A DNA stretch of 64,000 nt from positions 186,001 through 250,000 of the forward strand of contig CAJTHL010000002.1 in the NCBI GenBank assembly GCA_910576205.1, in the 5' to 3' direction. The DNA comes from Clostridia bacterium. GTDB taxonomy: Bacteria > Bacillota > Clostridia > Lachnospirales > Lachnospiraceae. The translations under genes were made by a program, and so were the position numbers. How positions within the stretch are numbered: the first letter of the stretch is position 1; each line of letters opens with the position of its first letter. The notes beneath the pieces are model-generated. The model was not told where the DNA came from, made no database searches, and saw only the letters and a list, made by a program, of their open reading frames with translations. Positions 56,969 through 64,000 of the stretch are shown piece by piece.

Positions 56969-58947
56969 ATGGCATCCACCTCCGCTAGTATCTGTCTGTT
57001 TGAGAAGCCCTTAAGGTCCATGGCTCCGGACGGGCAGGCAACGGTACATGCTCCGCAGCCCTGGCAGAGAGCTTCGTTTACCACTGCCAGACGGCGGTCC
57101 TCCCGGATTCCGTGGTCGTTGACCTGTCTTACCTCGTAGGTGATGGCGCCGTAGGGGCACACATTGGCACAGGTAGAACAGCCGTTACAGAGAAGCTCGT
57201 CGGAATGAGCCGTACAGGGATTTGTCAGAAGCTTATCCTTTGCCAGAAGTCCTATGGCCTTCACAGCCGCCGCTCCCGCCTGGGCTACGGTCTCGGGAAT
57301 ATCCTTGGGGCCCTGGCACACGCCGGACAGGAATACGCCTGCTGTGGGGGATTCCACCGGGCGGAGCTTTGCATGTGCTTCCGTGAGGAAATTGTTAGTG
57401 TCAATGCTGGCGGTGAGCATGGTGGCGATTTTCCGCACATCCGGGTTGGGCTCGATGGCCGCTGCCAGGACTACCATGTCCGCCTCCATTTTGATCTGCC
57501 TGTTATCCAGAAGATCCGAGGCCTGTACGAGAAGCCTTCCGTTTGGCTGGGGCGCCACTTTTCCCACCTGACCCTTGATATAGTTGACGCCGAAATCCTC
57601 CACGGCCCTTCTGTAAAATTCGTCGAAATTCTTGCCGGGAGTACGCACGTCAATGTAGAATACAGTCACGTTTACGTCCGGGTATTTGTCCCGGATCAGC
57701 ATGGCATGCTTGGCCGTGTACATGCAGCAGATTTTGGAGCAGTAGCTCTTGCCCCGGTCGTCTGCACAGCGGCTGCCCACACACTGGATAAATACCATTT
57801 CCCTGGGCGCTTTGCCGTCGGAGAGACGCTCTAAGTGTCCCTTGGTGGGGCCTGCGGCGTTCATAATACGCTCCAGCTCTAAGGAGGTAATCACATCCTT
57901 GCTCTGGCTGTAGGCGTACTCGTCATAATTATCTAATTTAATCACGTCAAAACCGGTTGCCACCACAATGGCGCCGTATTTCTCTGTGACGATCTCGTCT
58001 TTCTGCTCATAGTCAATGGCCCCTGCCTGGCAGACCTTGGCGCAGACGCCGCATTTTCCCTTCTGGAACTTAAGGCAGTGCTCCCGGTCAATAACCGGCA
58101 CATTGGGAATGGCCTGGGCAAAGGGGGTGTAGATGGCGCTCCGGTTGGAAAGGCCTCTGTTAAACTCGCTGGGAGCCTTCTTTGAGGGACATTTCTCCTG
58201 GCAGACGCCGCAGCCCGTACATTTATCCATATCCACGCTTCTGGCCTTTTTACGGATATCCACGGTGAAGTCTCCCACAAAGCCCGTCACCTTTTCCACC
58301 TCGCTGTATGTATAGATGGTAATCTTCTCATGGGCGGACGCCTCCACCATCTTGGGGGTAAGAATACAGGCCGAACAATCCAGGGTGGGGAAGGTCTTGT
58401 CAAGCTGGGACATGCGCCCGCCGATGCTGGGGGTCTTCTCCACAATATCCACCTCGTAGCCTGCGTCCGCAATATCCAGGGCTGTCTGGATACCCGCAAT
58501 GCCGCCGCCGATGATTAGGGCCCGCTTGGTGACCCGGCTCTCTCCCGGCTTAAGAGGCGCGTTTAAATTTACTTTGGCGATGGCCGCCCGGGCCAGGATC
58601 ACGGCCTTCTTCGTGGCCTCCTCCACGTCCTTGTGGATCCAGGAACAGTGCTCCCGGATATTGGCGATCTCCACCATATAGGGATTTAAGCCCGCCCGCT
58701 CCGCTGCCTTGCGGAATGTCGTCTCATGCATCCGGGGGGAGCAGGAGCACACCACGATGCCGGTTAAGCCCTTCTCATGAATGGCATCCGCGATTTTCGC
58801 CTGGCCCACCTCGGAGCACATATACTGATAATCTTCCGCGTGGACGACCCCCGGCTCCTGCCGTATGATCTCCACGACTTTTTCCACATCTACCGTTGCC
58901 GCAATATTACTGCCGCAATGACAGACAAATACGCCTATTCTCTGCAT
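56959..58947 (-). CDS. hdrA: Heterodisulfide reductase-type flavin-bifurcating subunit HdrA
   Basis: This 662-residue protein matches the full HdrA length. An N-terminal cysteine motif (CHCGSN) is followed by the FAD domain with GGGIAGIQTALDIADAGYEV. Several 4Fe-4S sites include CTGCGVCQEKCPSK, CGVCAKVC and, in the C-terminal ferredoxin domain, CNGCSTCANVCP and CQGCGACTVACP. In methanogen and Desulfovibrio complexes its FAD bifurcates electron pairs between ferredoxin and a disulfide. In this context one branch may lead to fumarate. GGAGGT lies 8 bases before the ATG. Confidence 0.95.
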   Translation of the reverse strand: MQRIGVFVCHCGSNIAATVDVEKVVEIIRQEPGVVHAEDYQYMCSEVGQAKIADAIHEKGLTGIVVCSCSPRMHETTFRKAAERAGLNPYMVEIANIREHCSWIHKDVEEATKKAVILARAAIAKVNLNAPLKPGESRVTKRALIIGGGIAGIQTALDIADAGYEVDIVEKTPSIGGRMSQLDKTFPTLDCSACILTPKMVEASAHEKITIYTYSEVEKVTGFVGDFTVDIRKKARSVDMDKCTGCGVCQEKCPSKKAPSEFNRGLSNRSAIYTPFAQAIPNVPVIDREHCLKFQKGKCGVCAKVCQAGAIDYEQKDEIVTEKYGAIVVATGFDVIKLDNYDEYAYSQSKDVITSLELERIMNAAGPTKGHLERLSDGKAPREMVFIQCVGSRCADDRGKSYCSKICCMYTAKHAMLIRDKYPDVNVTVFYIDVRTPGKNFDEFYRRAVEDFGVNYIKGQVGKVAPQPNGRLLVQASDLLDNRQIKMEADMVVLAAAIEPNPDVRKIATMLTASIDTNNFLTEAHAKLRPVESPTAGVFLSGVCQGPKDIPETVAQAGAAAVKAIGLLAKDKLLTNPCTAHSDELLCNGCSTCANVCPYGAITYEVRQVNDHGIREDRRLAVVNEALCQGCGACTVACPSGAMDLKGFSNRQILAEVDAICQ

Positions 58948-58952
58948 GCGAC

Positions 58953-59342
58953 CTACCTCCTGTATCTTCGAAATGCGCTGACCAAAAGCTGCTGGGGAAT
59001 CTCCGGATCCAGAAGCTCCGGCACCTCATCCGGCGACAGGTACTCCTGGCCTCTCTGCCGGATTAAGAGCTGTCTGGCAGCGTCGATAAGCTTTCCGGGC
59101 TTTACATCCCTGGGACAGCGCTCCACACAGGCAAAGCAGGAGAGACATTTCCACAGGGACTCTGACTGCATTAGAGCCTCAATGTCCTCATTTAGCACAT
59201 AGGACACAAACTGATGGGGTTTGATATCCATTTCATTATAAGAAGGACAGGTAGCCGAACATTTGCCGCATTTCATACACTTTAGCGGATTGACGCCGCT
59301 GATTTCTTTGATGAGCTCCGCCTGTTTCTTCCCTGTTATCAT
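58953..59342 (-). CDS. hdrC: HdrC-type 4Fe-4S subunit
   Basis: This 129-residue ferredoxin-like protein has two 4Fe-4S motifs, CMKCGKCSATCPSYNEMD and CLSCFACVERCPRDVKP. HdrC carries electrons from HdrA to HdrB. Its start overlaps the hdrB stop codon by 4 bases. The order hdrB-hdrC-hdrA is that of transcription. Confidence 0.93.
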   Translation of the reverse strand: MITGKKQAELIKEISGVNPLKCMKCGKCSATCPSYNEMDIKPHQFVSYVLNEDIEALMQSESLWKCLSCFACVERCPRDVKPGKLIDAARQLLIRQRGQEYLSPDEVPELLDPEIPQQLLVSAFRRYRR

Positions 59343-60136
59343 GCCCTATCCACCTCCTCTTTTACGCCCAGAGCCTCAGCCAGAAGCTCTGTGAAATAAT
59401 ACACGGGAAGCTTCTCTTCCACGCTCTTGTTCAGATTGTAGAGACAAAGAGGGCAGGCTGTAATAAGCATTTCGGCTCCAAAGCCCGAGGCGCTCTCCAT
59501 AATGGTGTCGCACATGCTCTTTGAGAGTTCCTTTTCCTTTAGGGAAATGTATCCGCCGCAGCACTCGTTCCGGTAAGGGTACACCACAGGCTCCCCGCCG
59601 ATGGCCCGGATAAAGTCCTCCATAATGGCCGGATTCTCCGGGTTGTCAAAGGCCAGGATTTTCCCGGGACGAAGCAGCAGACAGCCGTAGTAGGCGCCGA
59701 TTTTTTTCCCGGTCAGAGGGTTTACCACCTTTTCCTTCAGCACATCGAATCCCACACGGTCCCGGAGCACCTCCAGGAAATGGAGGACGTTTGTCTCCCC
59801 GGCGTAGGGTTTCTCCAGCTGCATATAGTTGTTGGCCCGGGTGCGGATATCCTCCACGTTCTTCATGTCGTCGTTAACTCTCTTTATGACATGATGGCAG
59901 GCCGAACACAGGGTTACCAGATCCTGTCCCTTTTCCCTGGCCTCATGGAGGGCCCGCACGGAGGACAGCTTTGTGGCAATCTCGTCGGAGCCAAGGGGAT
60001 AGACGCCGCCGCAGCATTGCCAGTCCGCGATCTCCTCCAGTTCAAAGCCCAGCGCCTGGGCAGAAGCCCGGCCATAGGCATCCAGGTCTTTTGCCTTGGT
60101 AGTCAGGGTACACCCTGGATAATAGCTGTACTTCAT
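59339..60136 (-). CDS. hdrB: HdrB-type disulfide reductase subunit
   Basis: This 265-residue protein has two CCG domains. The first includes WQCCGGVYPLGS and LCSACHHV, the second YYGCLLLRPGK, ECCGGYISLKE and ITACPLC. In methanogens these bind the non-cubane 4Fe-4S clusters that reduce the CoM-S-S-CoB heterodisulfide. Bacteria lack that cofactor, so the native acceptor here is open: a protein disulfide or the neighbouring fumarate reductase. The start is placed at ATG 60136 (MKYSYYPGC) because the ATG at 60148 abuts the AAAGG ribosome-binding site without a spacer. Confidence 0.92.
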   Translation of the reverse strand: MKYSYYPGCTLTTKAKDLDAYGRASAQALGFELEEIADWQCCGGVYPLGSDEIATKLSSVRALHEAREKGQDLVTLCSACHHVIKRVNDDMKNVEDIRTRANNYMQLEKPYAGETNVLHFLEVLRDRVGFDVLKEKVVNPLTGKKIGAYYGCLLLRPGKILAFDNPENPAIMEDFIRAIGGEPVVYPYRNECCGGYISLKEKELSKSMCDTIMESASGFGAEMLITACPLCLYNLNKSVEEKLPVYYFTELLAEALGVKEEVDRA

Positions 60137-60163
60137 GACTTTTTTCATCCTTTCTATAGATAG

Positions 60164-60262
60164 TTCCGCATCCCCCCTTCCAACGCCTGGGGTCTGAAAG
60201 CATTTCCGGCCGCTTAATACTGCGTCCGCAAATCCTTTCGGGCGTTGTCCGGTCCGATGCTG
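60164..60262. repeat. Dispersed palindromic repeat, copy E
   Basis: CCGCATC...CAACGCC...GAAAGcATTTcCGGcCGC pairs with GCGtCCGcAAATcCTTTC...GGCGTTG...GATGC. The middle arm (CAACGCC/GGCGTTG) is unlike that of other copies yet complementary. It lies between mdh and hdrB. Confidence 0.8.
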
Positions 60263-60269
60263 GGTGATC

Positions 60270-61217
60270 TTAGATATCGATCTTGGCGATAACAGCCTTC
60301 AGCGCGTCCGCGCTGGCTTTGAGCTTATCGATCTCCGCCTTGTTCATCCGCATGGGCACCTTGCCCCGGATTCCCTTGGGGCCAACCAGGGTCAGCGTAC
60401 TTAAACACACGTCCTCGATGCCGTACTCGCCGTGCATCATGGAAGACACGGTGGCGATGGAGTCGGAGGATGCCATAACTACATTACAGAGCTTGCAGAC
60501 AGCCGTGGCCACTGCGTAGAAGGTAGCTCCCTTGTTGGCGATGATGGCGCCGCCGGATTTCTGTACGTATTCCAGCATGGCGTCCTTGTCTACCTTCTCG
60601 ATCTTGCGTCCCATGGACTTCATAAGATCGTAGTACTCGTCTGTGCTGACGCCGGAGATATACGCCCCTGTCCAGGGAATAAAGGAGGTATCCCCGTGCT
60701 CGCCGAATACGTAGGCGTGGATATTTTTCTGGGCCACCTTAAAGTGCTCGGAAAGGCCGCAGCGAAGACGCGCCGTATCCAGAATGGTGCCGGAACCGAT
60801 AATCTGTCTCTCCGGAAGGCCGGAAACCTTTGTAAACACATAGGTCATAATGTCAACGGGATTGCTGACGATAATGTAAAGGGCATTGGGAGCGGCCTTT
60901 ACGATCTGGGGCGTGATTTCCTTTAAGATATTCACATTGGTCTGGGCCAGGTCAATACGGGTCTGGCCGGGTTTCCGGGCAATACCAGAGGTGATGATAA
61001 CAATGTCGGAATCAGCCGCGTCCTCGTACTCACCGTTGATGATGCTGATGGGATCCCGGAAGCAGGTTCCCTGAAGGATGTCCATAACCTCTCCTTCCAC
61101 CTTCTCCTTGTTGATGTCGATCATGACGATCTCGGAGGCGATCTCCTCCTTAGTCAGCGTGTAAGCGATGGTGGAGCCCACGCTTCCGGCTCCGATGATG
61201 GTGATCTTACTGCTCAT
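60270..61217 (-). CDS. mdh: Malate dehydrogenase (LDH-like fold)
   Basis: This 315-residue NAD-dependent 2-hydroxyacid dehydrogenase has GAGSVGSTIAYTL at the N-terminus, catalytic GEHGDTSFIPW and the substrate-loop segment SGIARKPGQTR. At the specificity position of this loop malate dehydrogenases carry Arg and lactate dehydrogenases Gln. Arg is found here, so oxaloacetate/malate is the likely pair. Fumarase and fumarate-reductase genes in the same run support that. The start is ATG 61217 with GGAG upstream. A promoter overlapped by a Rex site lies about 220 bases upstream. Confidence 0.88.
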   Translation of the reverse strand: MSSKITIIGAGSVGSTIAYTLTKEEIASEIVMIDINKEKVEGEVMDILQGTCFRDPISIINGEYEDAADSDIVIITSGIARKPGQTRIDLAQTNVNILKEITPQIVKAAPNALYIIVSNPVDIMTYVFTKVSGLPERQIIGSGTILDTARLRCGLSEHFKVAQKNIHAYVFGEHGDTSFIPWTGAYISGVSTDEYYDLMKSMGRKIEKVDKDAMLEYVQKSGGAIIANKGATFYAVATAVCKLCNVVMASSDSIATVSSMMHGEYGIEDVCLSTLTLVGPKGIRGKVPMRMNKAEIDKLKASADALKAVIAKIDI

Positions 61218-61318
61218 ACTGCTCTTTCTCCTTTCTCTGCCCATTTACCTGGGAATTTTTGTACATTCTAACCTATTGCCTTTCTGTGCTGAATATGTAA
61301 GCCTGTCTGCCCGATGAA

Positions 61319-61336
61319 TTGTTTATTTTTTAACAA
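61319..61336. promoter_or_regulatory. Second Rex-like site in the mdh leader
   Basis: TTGTTTATTTTTTAACAA is an 18-bp near-palindrome with one mismatch to the TTGTTAA-N4-TTAACAA pattern. It lies about 100 bases downstream of the predicted transcription start. Confidence 0.55.
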
Positions 61337-61441
61337 ATATGTGGAAAAAAAATCCTTTCCCACACGTGTCAACACAGGATTCCACAAAACCATTGTCTGG
61401 TCTTGTCGTTTCCTGTGGAAAAGAACATTTCATCTTTTCCT

Positions 61442-61470
61442 ATCATAACATATTGTTAATCAATTAACAA
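61442..61470 (-). promoter_or_regulatory. Promoter of the mdh-hdr-flx operon overlapped by a Rex operator
   Basis: TTGTTAATCAATTAACAA (61453-61470) is an exact match to the clostridial Rex consensus. Its left part on the minus strand is also the -35 (TTGTTA, 61470-61465), followed after 17 bases by TATGAT (61447-61442). Rex bound here would block RNA polymerase until NADH rises. Confidence 0.85.
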
Positions 61471-61533
61471 GCACTTTTAACAAAATATTATCAGTTTTTC
61501 AAGGTCTCCCCTTCCAGCTTTTCGATATAACAC

Positions 61534-62115
61534 TCATCCCGACAACTTCTCCTTTTCCCCTCTTTCTATTTTCTCCGCCGTTTCCCGGTTAACCGCCTCC
61601 TTCAGCCGCCCCATAAAATCCGAAAACTGCACTTCCCGCTCCCCGTAATGCATATTGAGGTCATACTCCAGGGGCAGCCAGGTGGAAATGTCCGACTCAT
61701 TGTGCTGGATAACGGCCTCCATCCGGTCAAGGGCCTTGTAGATCTTCGCTTCCAGGGTCTTCTGCTCCTCCATCTCCAGAAAAAGCGCCCTGATCTCCTC
61801 CTCGTAAGGGGCCGGAAGGCTGGAAATCCACGCCTGGATCCTCTCCTCCTCCACCCGTTCGTGCTCCTCCTTCTTCTCAAAGGCAGGAATATCCCCGGTA
61901 AAAATCTCCCCTATATCGTGAAAAATACACATGCGGATTACCCTGTCCAGATCCGCTTCCGGAAACTCGTCCTTTAAAAAGCAGGCCATAAGAGTCAGCC
62001 GCCAGCTATGCTCCGCCACGCTCTCATGGCGGCCTGCGGAGGTGTAACAATGGCGGGTCTGATTCTTAAGCTTCTCCGCCGTGTGCAGGATTTTCAAATA
62101 TTCTTCAACCTTCAT
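61534..62115 (-). CDS. HD-domain hydrolase
   Basis: This 193-residue metal-dependent phosphohydrolase has its metal ligands in AEHSWRLTLMA and the HD pair IFHDIGEIFTGDIPAF. The layout resembles the YfbR/HDDC2 nucleotidases but is distinct from the HD protein at 35088-35672. The substrate is probably a nucleotide. The gene overlaps the upstream small membrane-protein gene by 4 bases, so they form an operon with the AI-2E-family permease. Confidence 0.9.
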   Translation of the reverse strand: MKVEEYLKILHTAEKLKNQTRHCYTSAGRHESVAEHSWRLTLMACFLKDEFPEADLDRVIRMCIFHDIGEIFTGDIPAFEKKEEHERVEEERIQAWISSLPAPYEEEIRALFLEMEEQKTLEAKIYKALDRMEAVIQHNESDISTWLPLEYDLNMHYGEREVQFSDFMGRLKEAVNRETAEKIERGEKEKLSG

Positions 62116-62582
62116 CCCTCTCGTCCCTTTCCCAGGTCAGCCGGTTTTCTTCCTGCGGCCTGTTGCCCCGTCTCCTCTTCTCCCGGTTTATCCATTTCCC
62201 CGCGAACCCGGTATATCATCCAGATCTGATAAACGGGGGCGGCCAGCAAAAAACACAGGCCCGGCCATAAGTTTCCCGGGAACAGCCAGAAGAAAAACAG
62301 CGCCACCAGCATACACAGCAGCATGCCATAAGGGGCCACCGCAGCAAATCTCCCAAAAAGCTGCCGGTATACAGCTTTTCCCTTCTCCGCGTTTTCCAGA
62401 TCTTTCCGATACCCCTTTTCCGTCAGGGAAGCCCGCAGCCCTTTTACAATCCCGATTCCAAAAATAAGAATCCAGGCAGCCCCCCGGAAATCCCGGTTCC
62501 ATAGTCTGGCGGCGGAGCAGAGCAGGCCTCCTCCTCCCACCAGCAGGGTTACCAAAAACGTTTTCCAGCTATATACCCGCAT
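62112..62582 (-). CDS. Small uncharacterised membrane protein
   Basis: This 156-residue protein has about four hydrophobic segments (near residues 8-25, 33-47, 83-101 and 104-124) and a charged, glutamine-rich C-terminal tail. I do not recognise a family. It overlaps both neighbours (14 bases with the AI-2E permease gene upstream, 4 with the HD gene downstream), so it is clearly a translated member of this operon despite the lack of homology. Confidence 0.7.
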   Translation of the reverse strand: MRVYSWKTFLVTLLVGGGGLLCSAARLWNRDFRGAAWILIFGIGIVKGLRASLTEKGYRKDLENAEKGKAVYRQLFGRFAAVAPYGMLLCMLVALFFFWLFPGNLWPGLCFLLAAPVYQIWMIYRVRGEMDKPGEEETGQQAAGRKPADLGKGREG

Positions 62583-63756
62583 TTCCCCTCTCCTTTGCGC
62601 CGCTTCCTGCCAGCGCCTGGGCTCCTGTCTCTTCCCGGCTCTCCTCCTCCATCTTCCGGAGTCTTAAATTGGTACACCTTCCCATCCATTTATAGAGGGT
62701 GGCCGCCAGCGGCACTCCAAGCAGCATTCCCAGGACGCCCCACAGGCCGCCGCCAGCGGTGACAGCCGCCAGCACCCAGATGCCGGGAAGCCCCACGGAG
62801 GAGCCCACCACCTTAGGATAGATAAGGTTTCCCTCCACCTGCTGCAGAATCACCAGGAATACAAGGAAAATAAGGGCCTGCATGGGATTTACCATAAGGA
62901 TCATAAATGCCCCCAGTGCCGCGCCCAGATAAGCGCCCACCACAGGGATCAGCGCGGTAAGGCCCACGATCACCCCGGTCATAGCCGCGTAGGGCAGCCG
63001 TAAAAGCAGCATGCCAAGAGCGCAGAGAGAGCCAAGAATCACGGCCTCCATACACTGTCCCACGATAAAGCGGGAGAAGGTGTCGTCCGCCAGAAGCAGG
63101 AATTCCCCGCTGACACTGCGCACACGCCCCGGAAGGTACGCCCTGGCAACCTTCCCCAGCTGTTCATATAGCTTTTCCTTATTTGCCAACAGGTAAATGG
63201 CAAAAATCAGCCCGATCACAAGATTCATCACGCCCCCTGCAACGATTCCCACAATGGAGACGGCGGAATTGAAAATGCTTCCGATGCCGCTTGTGGCCAC
63301 GGACATGATATTCTCAAATACCTTGGGCCAGTCCACCTCAAAATCCCCCAGAAGCTCTTCAATAGCCGGAATATCGCCGAAATTAGCGTTTATCCAGTCC
63401 ACGCTCTGGTTCACTGCCTCCGGAATGGCCTTTGCCAGGACTTGTCCGCTGCTTACCACCTCCGGCACCACCAGACAGAGGACGGCTGCCAGTATCAGCG
63501 CAATAATGCCAAAGGATGTCAGAATACACAGGGGCCGTTTCAGCTTTCCCAGCCACCTGTTCTGTTCCAGCTTCCCGTAATGCCCCTCCAGAAAGCGCAG
63601 CACAATATTTAAAATGTAGGCAATCACACAGCCCAGAAGCAGCGGGCTTATCACACTTACCATGCTCTTTGCAAAGAACGCTACACTCTCGAAATATTTC
63701 AGAAAAAGACAGCCCAGCAACACAAAAATGCCGGCTTTTAACCAGATCTTATTCAA
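62569..63756 (-). CDS. AI-2E-family (PerM-like) permease
   Basis: This 395-residue membrane protein has the typical AI-2E exporter/PerM arrangement. Two helices lie at the N-terminus, a long extracytoplasmic segment follows (about residues 100-150), then six more helices with GVIVGLTALIPVVGAYLGAA near residue 260. Members are involved in export or ion movement; the name does not prove autoinducer-2 transport. The start is a TTG at 63756 with AAGGAG 8 bases upstream. The promoter lies at 63807-63835. Confidence 0.92.
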   Translation of the reverse strand: MNKIWLKAGIFVLLGCLFLKYFESVAFFAKSMVSVISPLLLGCVIAYILNIVLRFLEGHYGKLEQNRWLGKLKRPLCILTSFGIIALILAAVLCLVVPEVVSSGQVLAKAIPEAVNQSVDWINANFGDIPAIEELLGDFEVDWPKVFENIMSVATSGIGSIFNSAVSIVGIVAGGVMNLVIGLIFAIYLLANKEKLYEQLGKVARAYLPGRVRSVSGEFLLLADDTFSRFIVGQCMEAVILGSLCALGMLLLRLPYAAMTGVIVGLTALIPVVGAYLGAALGAFMILMVNPMQALIFLVFLVILQQVEGNLIYPKVVGSSVGLPGIWVLAAVTAGGGLWGVLGMLLGVPLAATLYKWMGRCTNLRLRKMEEESREETGAQALAGSGAKERGNAGI

Positions 63757-63806
63757 TTTTCCACTCCTTACCGCATTTCATCCACAGCTATCTGCCGTTT
63801 CTTTTT

Positions 63807-63835
63807 ATTGTACAATAAGCCCCCGGGAGATACAA
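63807..63835 (-). promoter_or_regulatory. Promoter of the AI-2E permease operon
   Basis: Minus-strand TTGTAT (63835-63830) and TACAAT (63812-63807) are separated by 17 bases, about 50 bases before the TTG start. Confidence 0.7.
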
Positions 63836-63922
63836 CGAAAATTTTTATAAACTTCCTTTAAAGGATTCTTAAAGAAAAAAATGGTATCTTTTAGGTATCC
63901 ACAAAAGAAAGGAGAACAAACC

Positions 63923-64000
63923 ATGTCCGGTTTTCGAAGAATACTGGCCGTCCGCTGCGCAAAGCTGACAGGATGGCTTATCCGGAAGCTCCACAGGGGA
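63923..64000 (+). CDS. 5' end of a MurT-like Mur ligase gene (cut by window edge)
   Basis: Twenty-six codons are visible (MSGFRRILAVRCAKLTGWLI...), starting at an ATG with AAAGGAG 8-9 bases upstream. The opening resembles MurT, the Mur-ligase-like half of the MurT/GatD complex that amidates lipid II, where a short hydrophobic basic leader precedes the ligase domain. Too little is present for certainty. Confidence 0.5.
   Translation, partial: MSGFRRILAVRCAKLTGWLIRKLHRG

Noticed and set aside
60270..61217. L-lactate dehydrogenase
   Set aside because: The specificity loop has Arg, not Gln, and the context is malate/fumarate metabolism.

Overview
This window reads as a chromosome segment of an anaerobic, spore-forming Clostridia species, most likely Lachnospiraceae. 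The evidence is an intact spoIVA preceded by a sigma-E-like promoter, many oxygen-sensitive Fe-S enzymes (HdrABC, two-subunit fumarase, two-subunit L-serine dehydratase), Clostridia-type Rex and CsoR-like operators, strong AGGAGG ribosome-binding sites and moderately high G+C. Almost all genes lie on the minus strand. No rRNA, tRNA, CRISPR array, prophage or insertion sequence was seen. Accessory traces are limited to three decayed genes and several intergenic repeat families.

Layout. 1-7 kb: a LUD-domain protein, a collapsed MarR/MATE locus with its operator still intact, and an SDR + flavin-enoate-reductase/acetoacetate-decarboxylase fusion operon facing a PucR-type regulator, with a decayed AAA-ATPase remnant between them. 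7-20 kb: housekeeping yicC-gmk-rpoZ, rqcH, an SH3b-repeat secreted protein, a CsoR-type-controlled copper ATPase with a C-terminal CopZ-like domain, a WYL regulator and a small HTH membrane protein. 19.5-31 kb: class D beta-lactamase, alcohol dehydrogenase, TtcA-like enzyme, a GGDEF + PilZ pair, TetR, dtd, a cytidylate-kinase-like protein, a 3 x 124 bp tandem repeat, L-serine dehydratase and CstA. 31-39 kb: cell-wall amidase, beta-CASP nuclease, CarD-like factor, endonuclease IV, an HD nucleotidase, SpoIVA and a second PucR/CdaR-type regulator.

39-45 kb: a cobalamin-riboswitch-controlled operon encoding an exported CbiK-type chelatase lipoprotein, a membrane-anchored protein with two NEAT/Shp-like domains, and a FecBCD-type ABC importer. 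It looks like a surface tetrapyrrole or corrinoid acquisition system. 45-47 kb: a WYL regulator/YciI pair and a YoaK-family membrane protein.

47-61 kb is the most interesting region: a run of collinear genes encoding malate dehydrogenase, HdrBCA, FlxDCBA, a soluble fumarate-reductase Fe-S subunit and flavoprotein, an AspT-family transporter, a methyltransferase, and both fumarase subunits. A consensus Rex (NADH/NAD+ sensor) operator overlaps the promoter in front of malate dehydrogenase. Together these would convert oxaloacetate to malate, fumarate and succinate in the cytoplasm. The Hdr/Flx electron-bifurcating module could couple NADH oxidation to fumarate and ferredoxin reduction. This coupling is inference; the gene order, motifs and operator are seen directly. 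The window ends with an HD hydrolase, a small membrane protein, an AI-2E-family permease and the start of a MurT-like gene.

A family of about 100-bp imperfect palindromes (five copies) lies between co-directional genes. Their arms differ in sequence but remain complementary, which suggests a conserved RNA or DNA fold.
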